Positions 15,645 through 24,642 are shown, counted from the stretch's first letter. The stretch: 64,000 nt of DNA from Qipengyuania citrea (GCF_024171405.1 NZ_JALJZT010000002.1:1674001-1738000); one strand, 5' to 3'. The notes: generated by a model from the letters alone, not told the origin. Numbers and translations: made by a program.

Positions 15645-17353
15645 AGACCTTCCCTCCCTTTGGCCACGGCGAAATTGGCTAGGTCCACCAGGAATGGAGG
15701 TATCGACGCTGCGCCTTGTTGATCGAGGCGATCCACGACCTGAGTAGCGCGGACCGGCTTCCCCTTAGTGGGTTGATGTTTGTTTACCAGGTGCTGCCAA
15801 TACTCTTGCGTACCCTGCGCATGTGGATTTGGATTGGCCGCAACCTTCTGAGGAGAAGCGCTGGCCTCAAAGATGTCGCCAAATCCATTCATGCAAAGAT
15901 AGGTTTCCATATCCCAGGCTGGCAGTGTCCTGATGTGATCCTGCGCAGGCTTGCCACCAAGCAGCCCGACTGCGGTGTTTGCGTAGCCCTGACCCGCTGG
16001 ATCTCCGTCTGAGACGCAAATCCAGTGAATTCCAAGGGCGTCAGCCAAACGAATATACGGTTCAATACCGAGCTCGGTAAACTTGAAGCAACCTACGCCG
16101 GCGGCGAAGAGATCAATACCTGCAACACGTGCTGCCTCCTGGATAATGACCTCATCGGTTTCACCCTCCACCAACAGCCACACCCGTGCAAAAAGTATGG
16201 AGCCACGGAGACGTCGAATCTGATGGTCCAAGCGACTCAATGTGGGCTCATCGATCATGCCGTCCTCAATCTTGAAGACGTCGATCTCATTTCCGACCCG
16301 TCGCAGACGCCGCAAGCTTTTCAATGGAACGGAAGCAAGCAAGTCTCCGGAATGGGTAGTGATGATTTTTTGCCCTCCCAACCGGGAGATCAGCTGACCG
16401 ACCGCACGCACCGCCGATGGGTGCAGATGCGCTTCCGGCTCCTCTAGGGTCAAGATGGGGACAGCGTCCTCGCCATACTCACCAACCAGGCGAGCATCGA
16501 GAAATGCATCGAAAAGACAAATTACAGCCAAGCTCTGAGTTCCCTCACCGTGCTGCGCGAGGGGAAGGCGCGCACCTGATACCCCTGAGAGCAAAACTTG
16601 AGTTCTCGCGAGTATGTCAAATACTCGGCTGGGTAACGCATCGATGCTGACAGGATCGTCAGCTCCGCCAAGAGGCACCAACTGAGCAGATTGCCCAAGC
16701 CGTGCCTTTACGGCATCAAAGCCAGTATGTGCATCGAGAACCCTCTGATTGAGTTGTGCAATTTCAGCTTCAATCTCTTCCCTTATATCGGGATCAATCT
16801 TTAGCGATTTGACGAAGGGTCCCCAAAAAGCCCCGTTTGATCGAAACTCGCGAGCCGCATCTCTGAGCGCCGCAAGATAAAAAGCAGGGACAATCTGCTG
16901 AATGCGCCGCAGGGCGGAGGCATTAGCTGGCAGGGGATCGCCGTTCGGGTTTAGGAAATCAAATGCTGAGACGAACGAACCGATTGCCTCGTCGTACCGG
17001 CCACTAAGGCGCAATGTAACAATTTGGAGACCGTCGCCTCCGATACCCACCACTGGTCCAAGTTGCTGAACCATCGCGTCAGACCAATCATCAGGTTCAG
17101 TTTCCTTGAAAGTCAGCTCGATCTTAATCGGCGCCGCGTCTGTCGGTTGGCCATCTTGGTCCAAATGAAAATCATATTCCGAGAAAGCAGCTGACCGGCG
17201 CCCCACGGCCCTGCCTAGGACCATTTGTATAGCTGCCAGAACTGTCGACTTGCCGGTGTTATTCGAACCAAAAACGACCGTCGTCTGATCGAAATCGATT
17301 TCGAGCGCCGTGATGCCGCGAAAATTATCAATTTTAAGCTTTGAAATAATCAT
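15641..17353 (-). CDS. gajA: Gabija protein GajA, OLD-family ATPase-TOPRIM nuclease
   Basis: A 570-residue protein close to the usual GajA length (about 580). The N-terminal ABC-type ATPase has Walker A GSNNTGKS (29-36) and the signature and Walker B region VPILTLEEPEAHLHPSAV. The C-terminal TOPRIM domain shows LLVEGETDE (Glu396) and SDGDPAG (about 447-453), the acidic metal-binding residues. In Gabija, GajA nicks DNA when nucleotide levels fall during phage infection. The order is gajA then gajB with a four-base overlap. The gene lies downstream of the methyltransferase on the same strand, about 87 bp away. Confidence 0.88.
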   Translation of the reverse strand: MIISKLKIDNFRGITALEIDFDQTTVVFGSNNTGKSTVLAAIQMVLGRAVGRRSAAFSEYDFHLDQDGQPTDAAPIKIELTFKETEPDDWSDAMVQQLGPVVGIGGDGLQIVTLRLSGRYDEAIGSFVSAFDFLNPNGDPLPANASALRRIQQIVPAFYLAALRDAAREFRSNGAFWGPFVKSLKIDPDIREEIEAEIAQLNQRVLDAHTGFDAVKARLGQSAQLVPLGGADDPVSIDALPSRVFDILARTQVLLSGVSGARLPLAQHGEGTQSLAVICLFDAFLDARLVGEYGEDAVPILTLEEPEAHLHPSAVRAVGQLISRLGGQKIITTHSGDLLASVPLKSLRRLRRVGNEIDVFKIEDGMIDEPTLSRLDHQIRRLRGSILFARVWLLVEGETDEVIIQEAARVAGIDLFAAGVGCFKFTELGIEPYIRLADALGIHWICVSDGDPAGQGYANTAVGLLGGKPAQDHIRTLPAWDMETYLCMNGFGDIFEASASPQKVAANPNPHAQGTQEYWQHLVNKHQPTKGKPVRATQVVDRLDQQGAASIPPFLVDLANFAVAKGREGL

Positions 17354-17440
17354 TGGATCTTACTGCAAAAGTCAGAAGCCAGAGACCTTAGGCCCCTGGC
17401 TCCTTTTGGCAATCTTATGAGATCGAACTGAGGCGGGTGG

Positions 17441-18580
17441 CTAAGCCGCGACCCGAAGCCGACGCTTGGCAGCCTGCCCCAAGATACTTTTCTTAATTTC
17501 TTCGCCCAACGCGCGCCCAAGAAGTGGGGGCACTGCATTCCCAACTTGGACGAACTGCTCAGTTCTACTTCCTTCGAACTCGAACCAGTCAGGGAACGAC
17601 TGAAATCGGGCGGCCTCGCGCACGGTCAAAGAACGATCATCGTCTGGGTGGATATATGCTCCCCAGTGGATGTCACACTTTGTGAGGATTGTCGAAGACA
17701 ACCCATGCCATTCCAGCCGTCCGTATCGCTTGGTGTGATCGCAGCGCCGTGCCTTCTTCATGCCTGCTGGTAGCAACTCTATTGGAATGTCTCGCCAGCT
17801 CCCTCCCGGCGGAATATGACGCATCCGCTGCTCATTGACCTTCGCCAAGCGCGGGGCGGCATGATTGAGAACGCCAGGCGTCCCACGCCGCATTTCAGTT
17901 TGGTAGCTTGACCTTGGTTCAGAGGCATAATGAGAATTGAGCCATGCCTCACCGTTCTTCAATCTTGGCAGATCGGAGATCGCATCGAAAACGGTTGTTA
18001 GCGGTTCCAACTCAGGGCCGTGCGTCACAGACGGGAAGTTGATAGGCTTTCCCATGCGATTGCCGATGAAGACGATGCGGCGTCTCTCCTGCGGCACACC
18101 ATATTCCTCGGCTTTGAGAACTTTGAATGCAATGTCATAGCCAAGTGACTTGAAGCCCTCGGTGATTGCTCGCACTGCTGCACCCTGTCCGGTCGAGAGC
18201 AGCCCCATGACGTTTTCCATGATTACCCATTCGGGGGCCAACCCATCAACAAGGCGCAGGTATTCCTTGAACAGGAAGCTCCTCTCGTCGTGCATTCCTC
18301 GTTGATGGTTGTAGACACTGTAAGCCTGACACGGTGGGCCTCCGGCGAGCACGCTCAACTGACCGGGCTTCAATCGAGCCGCGCGCAAGAAGTCTTCCAC
18401 GGTTAGGTTCTGAATCGGTCCTTTGAGGAAGCGTGCTTCCTTGTGCGTTCGAGCATAAGTCGCCCCGGCTGCTTCATCGAAATCGTTGCCAGCAAGCACA
18501 TGGAAACCAGCTTGGCGGAGTCCTTCGGAAAGGCCCCCCGCACCACAAAACAAGTCGATCGCCGTGAGTTCAGAGGTCAT
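17441..18580 (-). CDS. DNA (cytosine-5) methyltransferase
   Basis: A 379-residue C5-cytosine methyltransferase with ordered motifs: motif I AIDLFCGAGGLSEGL (8-22), motif IV GGPPCQAYSV with the catalytic Cys (near 84), motif VI VIMENVMGLL, motif VIII ERRRIVFIGNR and motif X VQVGNAVPP near the C-terminus. The variable target-recognition region lies at about 250-310. Specificity is unknown. It is probably the protective partner of the NotI-family endonuclease in this island. The start overlaps the stop of the small ribbon-helix-helix-like gene (ATGA), which may supply expression control. Confidence 0.92.
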   Translation of the reverse strand: MTSELTAIDLFCGAGGLSEGLRQAGFHVLAGNDFDEAAGATYARTHKEARFLKGPIQNLTVEDFLRAARLKPGQLSVLAGGPPCQAYSVYNHQRGMHDERSFLFKEYLRLVDGLAPEWVIMENVMGLLSTGQGAAVRAITEGFKSLGYDIAFKVLKAEEYGVPQERRRIVFIGNRMGKPINFPSVTHGPELEPLTTVFDAISDLPRLKNGEAWLNSHYASEPRSSYQTEMRRGTPGVLNHAAPRLAKVNEQRMRHIPPGGSWRDIPIELLPAGMKKARRCDHTKRYGRLEWHGLSSTILTKCDIHWGAYIHPDDDRSLTVREAARFQSFPDWFEFEGSRTEQFVQVGNAVPPLLGRALGEEIKKSILGQAAKRRLRVAA

Positions 18581-18768
18581 TTCGCGCCTCCCGTCGTTCG
18601 GGCCAACGGAAGCTCACTTTGTGGGCCAGCGTGTTCTTCGAGATATTGAACGATCGCTTGCCGAGCCACCCAAGAGCAAGAGACTTGGAGTCGGTCAGCA
18701 TATTGACGAAGCTCAGCATCCTCCTTGGGAGTCAGATTGACCGAAATTCTTTGAATCTTGTCAGCCAT
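18577..18768 (-). CDS. Small ribbon-helix-helix-like protein
   Basis: A 63-residue protein from ATG 18768, preceded by AAAGGGGC. The N-terminal beta strand (IQRISVNLTP) followed by two helices (KEDAELRQYADRLQVS, WVARQAIVQYLEEH) fits the CopG/Arc ribbon-helix-helix DNA-binding fold. It overlaps the methyltransferase start by four bases. A controller role for the methyltransferase and downstream genes, similar to C proteins of restriction systems, is inferred. An upstream extension of the frame to 18858 is less likely. Confidence 0.6.
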   Translation of the reverse strand: MADKIQRISVNLTPKEDAELRQYADRLQVSCSWVARQAIVQYLEEHAGPQSELPLARTTGGAK

Positions 18769-18888
18769 CGTAGCCCCTTTGTTCTCTTTACGTTCCAGCC
18801 CAGTACCGTCTTCGTGATAGCTTGGCAAGGTGGAGCGGAATACAGCATAGTGCTGCACTTTGCTGCGCTATCCACATATTCTAGCGCG

Positions 18889-20097
18889 CTAACACCTGTG
18901 CGTGTCCATAAGGGCGCCCACCGCATCCCCGATCTGCTGTGCCGCTTCGAGCAAATGCCTGTCGTCCAAGTGCGCATACCGGGCCGTGGTCTGAACATTG
19001 GCGTGCCCGAGGAGACGTCCGATCATCGGCAATGTCTCTTTGTTCATCGCCGCGTGACTCGCGAAGGTGTGGCGCAGGTCGTGGATGCGAACGCCGGGTA
19101 ATCCTGCTTCGTCTCTGAGCCTGCGCCAGAATCCGTTCACACAGCGAAGTGGCTTGCGGTAGCTGTAATTCCAGAACGGGTATGGAACCCTCTCGAAGCG
19201 TGGCAGCCCGGCGATCACTTCGCGGGCTGCCGATCCGAGCCAGACCGTTCGTGGGCCGGTCTTGCTGTCGCGCAGGTGCAGGCGATTGCCCTTGATATCG
19301 CTCCATTCGAGCGTGAGGATTTCGCTCTTCCGACAGCCGGTCAGCAGCAGGAGCGTGATAGCCGCGCCCACACACTGCTTAGTGCGGTCGTCCGATGATC
19401 GCAGCTTCGCCAGCTCGGCACCCAGACGGGCTAGTTCTTCGTTCGAAAGGAAGCGCTCGCACTGGCGCTTGCGATTGGGTCGAACAGAACGGCATGGATT
19501 GGTATTTTCGAGCCGGTAGCCCCATTCCTCTGCCTTGTTCAGCATGTGCTTGAGGATTTCGAAAGTCCGGTTCGATGCTCCCGGCCCGGTCCGATTGTTG
19601 AGGTCCGCAAACCAGCTGGTGACGTAACCCTCGTTCAGTTCGTCAATGTAGACGCCAGCGAAGGCGTCATCAATATAGCGGCGTCGGTAGCCGGTGTGCG
19701 TATCCAGGGTCGATGCTTTCCAGCGTGGTGCCCAGCGACCCCAATACTCGGTCACGAAGTCGGCGAAGCTAGGAGCGGAGCGGATGCGCTGGCGTTCGGT
19801 CGCCGGATCGCGACCGACCTGCGCGTATGCGATGACGCGGCGTGCAACCATCTGCGCCTGGTAGCGGGTAAGGACCGATGCAGGCCCGATTGTCACCGTG
19901 CGCATACGACCTGCCATGCGGGTCTGCACAATGTAGACGTTTCGACCGCTCGGATAATGCCGGATGCCAAAGCCGTGCTCGACACCAAGCCAGGTCGTGG
20001 TCCGCGCCTTGCCTTTAGGAACGAGCTTGAAGTTTACGGTTGCCCCGACCTCGGCAAGCGCCTCCTCGACAATCTTCTTTAGACTGGCGGCGGTCAT
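18889..20097 (-). CDS. Tyrosine recombinase (island integrase 1)
   Basis: A 402-residue phage-type integrase. It has an N-terminal arm-binding-like region, a SAM-like core-binding domain at about 108-200 (SFADFVTEYWGRWAPRWK) and a catalytic domain with Arg (TGCRKSEIL), His-x-x-Arg (HDLRHTFASHAA) and the nucleophile Tyr (TTARYAHL, near 378). All catalytic residues are visible. It begins at an ATGA overlap with the second integrase gene, so the two form a co-translated pair, as in elements that use two recombinases. Confidence 0.9.
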   Translation of the reverse strand: MTAASLKKIVEEALAEVGATVNFKLVPKGKARTTTWLGVEHGFGIRHYPSGRNVYIVQTRMAGRMRTVTIGPASVLTRYQAQMVARRVIAYAQVGRDPATERQRIRSAPSFADFVTEYWGRWAPRWKASTLDTHTGYRRRYIDDAFAGVYIDELNEGYVTSWFADLNNRTGPGASNRTFEILKHMLNKAEEWGYRLENTNPCRSVRPNRKRQCERFLSNEELARLGAELAKLRSSDDRTKQCVGAAITLLLLTGCRKSEILTLEWSDIKGNRLHLRDSKTGPRTVWLGSAAREVIAGLPRFERVPYPFWNYSYRKPLRCVNGFWRRLRDEAGLPGVRIHDLRHTFASHAAMNKETLPMIGRLLGHANVQTTARYAHLDDRHLLEAAQQIGDAVGALMDTHRC

Positions 20098-21266
20098 GGC
20101 CTGATGCCAATCGCTTGCGCCAGCGAGCCGGAAACCCGCTCGGCGGCTTCGCCGATCACGTCATCGGACAGGTGAGCATATTTTGCGGTCGTCTCGACCA
20201 GCTTGTGGCCAAGCAGCTTGCCAATGGTCGATAGCGGCACGTTGTCCATGATCGCGGTCGAGGCGAAGCTGTGGCGCAGATCATGGATGCGAACGTCGGG
20301 CAAAGCGCAGCGCCGCCGGAAGTTGTACCACCAGGTATCGAAGTTCAGCGGACATTTTCCGGTCCGGTTCGGAAAAACGAGAGCGCTGTCATCGCGCCGC
20401 TCGATCCCGGCAAGGACATCCTGGGCCTGCGTGTTGAGCCAAATCACCTTGGGGCCGGTCTTGCTATCTGGCAGCACAAGTCGTGGGGGTTTCACCCACT
20501 CCCAGCGCAGATTCTTGATCTCACCAACGCGTGCGCCGGTAAACAATAGTAGGCGAGCGATTGCGACCTCTGCCGGTCGGTCTGCCTCGGCCTCACGCAA
20601 AGCTGCCCCGATCCGGCGATATTCGGCTGGTGTCAAATAGCGCTCGACGCTTTGCCGCTTGTATCGTGGCATCCCTCGGCAGGGGTTCGAACCTGGCCGA
20701 CGCATCTTGAGCGCTTCGGCATACTTGAACAGCGCGGAGAGCACGGGGACGGCGCGGTTGAACTTCACCTCGCTCTCTCCCGCGCATCCATCGCGCCAGC
20801 GGTGGATGTCTGGTGGGAGGATGTCCGCCACGCGCGTGTCGCCAAACGTAGGCTTGATGGTGAGCCGCCAAGCGTCCCAGTTCCGCTTGGTGGTCGAGGG
20901 CTTCCAGACGCGCGAAAGATCATCCCAATAGGCCTCAACGAAATCGGTCATCGTCGGGGTGGCCTTGACCACTGCGCGTTTGGGCAAACCATCAAGCGCG
21001 GCTTCCGCAAGAATGCGGCGGGCCTGCGCCCTTGCCAGCCCCGCCTCAAGCTCGTCGGTCCGGCCAAGGGTGATGCGGCGATGCTTCCCGCGATGGCGTA
21101 AGCGAACGAACCAAAAGTAGTTGCCGCTCGGCCTTACGCGCAATCCAAAGCCCGCAAGCTCAGTGTCCCAGATGCAGTATTCGCGTTCGCGCAGCGGCAG
21201 TTCTCGGCGGGCAAAATTGCCATCGAGAAGCGCTCTGCGCGCAGACATTCGACGCTTGGGGACCAT
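20094..21266 (-). CDS. Tyrosine recombinase (island integrase 2)
   Basis: A 390-residue integrase from ATG 21266 (the open frame reaches 21407). The N-terminal DUF4102-like region (GFGLRVRPSGNYFWFVRLR) leads into the core-binding domain (MTDFVEAYWDDLSRVWK) and a catalytic domain with TGARVGEIKNL, HDLRHSFAS and TTAKYAHLSDD. The start codon lies inside a GGGGACC-N5-GCATTC repeat copy, and the candidate att repeat lies 157 bp upstream. It is different in sequence from integrase 1, so the pair is not a simple duplication. Confidence 0.88.
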   Translation of the reverse strand: MVPKRRMSARRALLDGNFARRELPLREREYCIWDTELAGFGLRVRPSGNYFWFVRLRHRGKHRRITLGRTDELEAGLARAQARRILAEAALDGLPKRAVVKATPTMTDFVEAYWDDLSRVWKPSTTKRNWDAWRLTIKPTFGDTRVADILPPDIHRWRDGCAGESEVKFNRAVPVLSALFKYAEALKMRRPGSNPCRGMPRYKRQSVERYLTPAEYRRIGAALREAEADRPAEVAIARLLLFTGARVGEIKNLRWEWVKPPRLVLPDSKTGPKVIWLNTQAQDVLAGIERRDDSALVFPNRTGKCPLNFDTWWYNFRRRCALPDVRIHDLRHSFASTAIMDNVPLSTIGKLLGHKLVETTAKYAHLSDDVIGEAAERVSGSLAQAIGIRP

Positions 21267-21287
21267 ATGGCATTCGCCCTCATGCAA
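21258..21287 (+). repeat. GGGGACC-N5-GCATTC repeat, right copy
   Basis: It matches the left copy at 12629-12658 at 24 of 30 positions. On the minus strand it contains ATGGTCCCC, the likely start of integrase 2, so a protein bound here could repress or gate integrase translation or transcription. Confidence 0.6.
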
Positions 21288-21323
21288 ACTGCCCCCAGAA
21301 CCCTTGGAAATACTGTCATTTGC

Positions 21324-21341
21324 GGGGACCGCACGGCATTC
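21324..21341 (+). repeat. GGGGACC-N5-GCATTC repeat, second right copy
   Basis: GGGGACC, five bases, GCATTC, 66 bp from the previous copy, in the same orientation. Only the two conserved blocks are shared. Confidence 0.5.
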
Positions 21342-21422
21342 AACAGCGCCCTCTCTGCCGAGCACTTTGAGCGTTTCGCGCACTGATTTTATTGCACTTT
21401 TTCCCAAAACACAGCAGTGCTA

Positions 21423-21437
21423 CTGCGTACGGTGTGC
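21423..21437 (+). repeat. Candidate attR, 15-bp direct repeat
   Basis: CTGCGTACGGTGTGC, identical to 12437-12451. It lies just outside the integrase reading frame, the usual place for an attachment site. Confidence 0.65.
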
Positions 21438-21612
21438 CGTTTTTCCCCTGGGCCTTGTAAACCTCGCGGTGCACAAACGTCCGTACTTGCGAGCGAGACC
21501 ATGGTCGAGCTGAAATCATACTTACAGCGCACGGCAAGCTTGGTACTTGGCCCGTGTGTAATATGGGTGCACGAAGAAATATTCGGGCGTCCAATCAGCG
21601 AGGTTAGATTGT

Positions 21613-22281
21613 ATGTGTTTTTCCGCCACAGCGAGTTTCGCCGCCGGCACCGTGCTGTTGGCAACCGGTGCCTTCACAATGCGAATGGCGCGCAACAGCG
21701 GCGAGAGACCCTACGCGCTGATTCCGATTCTGTTTGGCGTCCAGCAATTGATCGAGGGCGCACTTTGGCTGACATTTCCTGACAAGGCGCCGGTGCTGAA
21801 GACAGTTCTGACCTATCTCTATTCGATCTTTTCGCATGTTCTGTGGCCGATCTATGTCCCGGTGGCGGTTTATATGCTCGAGAGGGTAGCCTGGCGCCGA
21901 AAGGCCCTCATGGCGACGGCGATTGGCGGAACCCTGGTTGGGCTCTACTTGCTCTATTTCCTTATCCGCTTGCCAATCGTCGCGACAGCCGGCGACGGTC
22001 ATATCGACTACGAATCCCCCCACTTCTACGTTGGCATCGTTATGACACTGTATGTCTTGGGCACCTGTGTCAGCCCGCTGCTATCCAGCCATCGCTGGGT
22101 CAACTGGTTTGGGGTCGGAGCAATCGTCTCCTTTCTTGCGGCAGGCGCGTTCTATCTCACTTGGTTCATATCGGTCTGGTGCTTCTTTGCCGCGGCGATG
22201 AGCGTGATCGTCCTGATGTTCTTTCTGCGTAGAGACACCGCCGTCTCACCCTCCCCCCCAATGGGCGAGCCGGTGCGCTAG
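21613..22281 (+). CDS. DUF6629-like multi-pass membrane protein
   Basis: A 222-residue membrane protein with about seven hydrophobic segments. The start MCFSATASFAAGTVLL and the following FGVQQLIEGALWL are characteristic of the DUF6629 family; no function is established. It is the first gene to the right of the island boundary, 175 bp from the att repeat. The next 256 bp to the Rieske gene carry no recognised signal. Confidence 0.75.
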   Translation: MCFSATASFAAGTVLLATGAFTMRMARNSGERPYALIPILFGVQQLIEGALWLTFPDKAPVLKTVLTYLYSIFSHVLWPIYVPVAVYMLERVAWRRKALMATAIGGTLVGLYLLYFLIRLPIVATAGDGHIDYESPHFYVGIVMTLYVLGTCVSPLLSSHRWVNWFGVGAIVSFLAAGAFYLTWFISVWCFFAAAMSVIVLMFFLRRDTAVSPSPPMGEPVR

Positions 22282-22537
22282 TTTTTAAGAAGGGTGAGCT
22301 GGCTGCTATGGTTTCACCGAAGGGGATTGATGCTCAGGGTTTTCAGCCTGGTCCGCGCTCGTCTCGGCACCAGCGCAGGCAGACTGGAGAAAAAGGGGCT
22401 ACGGACGGTGGGCATTCTCTAAAGGTGTAAGTGCATTGCCTGGCATGCGGGGCACTTTGCATAGTTCCGAAGTTCCCCGATGTCGTCGGTGCATTTCTTG
22501 CTCGCATTCGAGGCGGCCCGGCTCACCCCCAAGTTCA

Positions 22538-23050
22538 TCAGCCGATCGAGAGCTTTAGATCGTCGCTGATCACGTATTGCGGAACGACCAAGTTCTTCGG
22601 TGCCGGCCCTTTCCGCACGCGTCCGGAGTTGTCGTATATTGACCCGTGGCAGGGACAAAACCATCCCCCATATCTTCCGCGATTTTCACCCACTCCCTGT
22701 CCCAACGGAATGCAGCCAAGATGCGTGCAGACGCCCACCACCACAAGCCACTCTGGTCGCTGCACGCGCGCAGCGTCCGTCTCTGGATCGATCAGCCCTG
22801 AAGAGGCATCGTCGGCTCTGGCTCGCGCGATCTCTTCAGCTGTGCGCCGCACGATGAATACCGGCTGCTCGCGCCAGCTCACAGTGATACGTTGACCTGG
22901 CTCAATCGGTTGCAAATCGACTTCGATCGTAGCTTGTGCAACCACGTCGGCCGATGGGTTCATGCTGTCGATAAGCGGCCAGACGGCTGCTGCGGCACCG
23001 GTTCCCGCGAACGCAACGGGCGCGATATGGATAAAATCGCGCCGGCGCAC
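22538..23050 (-). CDS. petA: Rieske iron-sulfur protein (PetA-like), without cytochrome b/c1 genes
   Basis: A 170-residue protein from a GTG start. A Tat-type anchor ([15 protein letters not shown]) precedes a soluble domain with both [2Fe-2S] ligand boxes, CTHLGC and CPCHGS, with intact Cys and His residues. This is the Rieske subunit of cytochrome bc1, which passes electrons from ubiquinol to cytochrome c1. The cytochrome b and c1 genes that normally follow are absent; instead the gene ends against a convergent membrane protein. It lies 105 bp downstream of pgk on the same strand. It is probably a second copy or an exchange subunit. Confidence 0.88.
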   Translation of the reverse strand: MRRRDFIHIAPVAFAGTGAAAAVWPLIDSMNPSADVVAQATIEVDLQPIEPGQRITVSWREQPVFIVRRTAEEIARARADDASSGLIDPETDAARVQRPEWLVVVGVCTHLGCIPLGQGVGENRGRYGGWFCPCHGSIYDNSGRVRKGPAPKNLVVPQYVISDDLKLSIG

Positions 23051-23155
23051 GCCTTCCGTCCCGCCGTCCTTGTCAGCACCGTTGCTCGCCGCAGTCCCGT
23101 TTCGACATCTATCCCGCTGGAAGATCGCCGAACCCAGATACCGCTCAAGGCCCAG

Positions 23156-24355
23156 TCAGGTAAGGACCTGCAGACCGGGCAGCGCGATGCCAGCTACCCA
23201 TTCGAGAAATGCGCCGCCTCCAGTCGACACGTGGGTGAGGTCCGCAGTCAGACCGCTGTTGTTGAGGGCCGCAACTGTGTCACCGCCACCGGCAAGCGAG
23301 GTCAGCGATCCCTTTCGTGTCAGCTCGGCGGCCGCCTGGGCGATCGCAAAAGTCGATGTCTCGAAAGGAGGCGTCTCGAATGCACCGAGCGGGCCATTCC
23401 AGATGAGCAGCTGCGAGGATCGCAGCACGTCCAGAGTTTTCGCGACAGTGAGAGGCCCCAGATCAAGGATCATCTCATCGGCGGCGACATCTTCGACCAG
23501 GGCCGTGCGCAGCGAAAGGGGATGCGGCGTCAGTTCCCTGCCTACCATGACGTCCTGGGGCAGATGGATCTGGCACTTTCCCTGACTGGCACTCTTCAGA
23601 ATTCGTAGCGCTGCATCCTCGAGGTTCCGCTCGGCGAGCGATCTGCCGATTGGCTTGTTCAGCGCGGCAAGAAAGGTGTTCGCCATCGCTCCGCCGATGA
23701 TGAGGTTATCCACCTTCGTGCTGAGCTGCTCGAGGACGTTGAGCTTGCTCGAGATCTTGGCGCCGCCGATAATCGCGGTGGAAGGGCGCCGCCCGAGCCC
23801 GGTCGCCGATTGCAACGCCCCGATCTCGTCTTCCAGGGCGCGGCCCATATAGCTCGGCAGCAGTCTTGCCACTCCCACCGTGGATGCATGCGCCCGGTGT
23901 GAGGCCGAGAACGCATCGTTGACATAAAAATCCGCAAGGTCGGCCATCGCGCTTGCAAGCTCGGGATCGTTGCTTTCTTCGCCTGCGTAGAAGCGGGTGT
24001 TTTCCAGTAAGGCAACATCGCCCGCCTCTAGCTCGGAAACCGCGCGCTGCGCTCCCGGGCCAGTCCAGTCTTCGAGAAAATGAACCTCGTCTCCGAGCAG
24101 GGAGCTGTAGGTTTTGGCAACCGGCGCGAGCGAGAATGCCGCGTTCGGTTTTCCTTTGGGACGACCAAGATGCGAGAGCAAAAGGATTACCGCGCCGCGC
24201 CTTCTGAGCGCCATCACCGTTGGCAAGCTCGCTCGCAAGCGCGTATCATCACCGACCGCGCCGTCGTTTCCGATTGGTACATTGAAGTCGACCCGGACCA
24301 GCGCAATTTGGCCAGCGATTTCGCCCAGATCATCGAGGGTTTGCGGAACCGACAT
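23156..24355 (-). CDS. pgk: Phosphoglycerate kinase
   Basis: A 399-residue enzyme of normal length that converts 1,3-bisphosphoglycerate and ADP to 3-phosphoglycerate and ATP. The substrate-binding N-terminus (VRVDFNVPIG), the LLSHLGRPKGK stretch, the inter-domain DAFSASHRAHAST and the C-terminal nucleotide region (NGPLGAFETPPF, AGGGDTVAAL) are all present. Its neighbour is a universal stress gene rather than gapA or fbaA, so this is probably an accessory copy. It is divergent from the usp gene at 24643 and may be co-transcribed with the Rieske gene. Confidence 0.95.
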   Translation of the reverse strand: MSVPQTLDDLGEIAGQIALVRVDFNVPIGNDGAVGDDTRLRASLPTVMALRRRGAVILLLSHLGRPKGKPNAAFSLAPVAKTYSSLLGDEVHFLEDWTGPGAQRAVSELEAGDVALLENTRFYAGEESNDPELASAMADLADFYVNDAFSASHRAHASTVGVARLLPSYMGRALEDEIGALQSATGLGRRPSTAIIGGAKISSKLNVLEQLSTKVDNLIIGGAMANTFLAALNKPIGRSLAERNLEDAALRILKSASQGKCQIHLPQDVMVGRELTPHPLSLRTALVEDVAADEMILDLGPLTVAKTLDVLRSSQLLIWNGPLGAFETPPFETSTFAIAQAAAELTRKGSLTSLAGGGDTVAALNNSGLTADLTHVSTGGGAFLEWVAGIALPGLQVLT

Positions 24356-24642
24356 GCGACTATTGCTCCTTGCTGCAGGAATGGGGCGAAGTCGCGGCTC
24401 AACCGCGCGCGCTTCCCTCCATTAGGGACGGAATGGCGCGCGAAGGCTTACATAGCAGCAATGAGATAGCGAAAGGCGCCGCCGAAAAGTGTAAGTCGCG
24501 CGGGCTTCCGGCGTCCTTTTGGATCAGGTCCAGCAGGGGCGAACGCAAGGCATCTGCCAAGAGTGGCCTGATATGCGTCACGCCAGCGGAGCGCCGGGCG
24601 GCTTGCCGAAGCTCGCAAGGTTACAGGAAGGGAATGAGACAA

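Larger units (their letters stand above)
12437..21437. mobile_element. Integrative defence island of about 9 kb
   Basis: The island is delimited by the 15-bp direct repeats at 12437-12451 and 21423-21437. It carries two tandem tyrosine recombinases at the right end, a small ribbon-helix-helix-like protein, an m5C methyltransferase, the Gabija pair and a NotI-family endonuclease. The flanking genes (EamA transporter, DUF6629 protein) are unrelated. No tRNA is seen at either end, so the target is probably intergenic. The central genes look more A/T-rich than the surroundings. Element boundaries are inferred from the repeat and the integrase position. Confidence 0.65.

Noticed and set aside
15641..17353. 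GajA read as a PARIS or plain OLD nuclease component
   Set aside because: ATPase and TOPRIM are in one polypeptide and the neighbour is a UvrD-like helicase, which matches Gabija rather than PARIS.
23050..23155. An upstream extension of the Rieske protein
   Set aside because: The in-frame upstream codons are open but contain no usable start before the pgk stop; GTG 23050 directly precedes the Tat motif.
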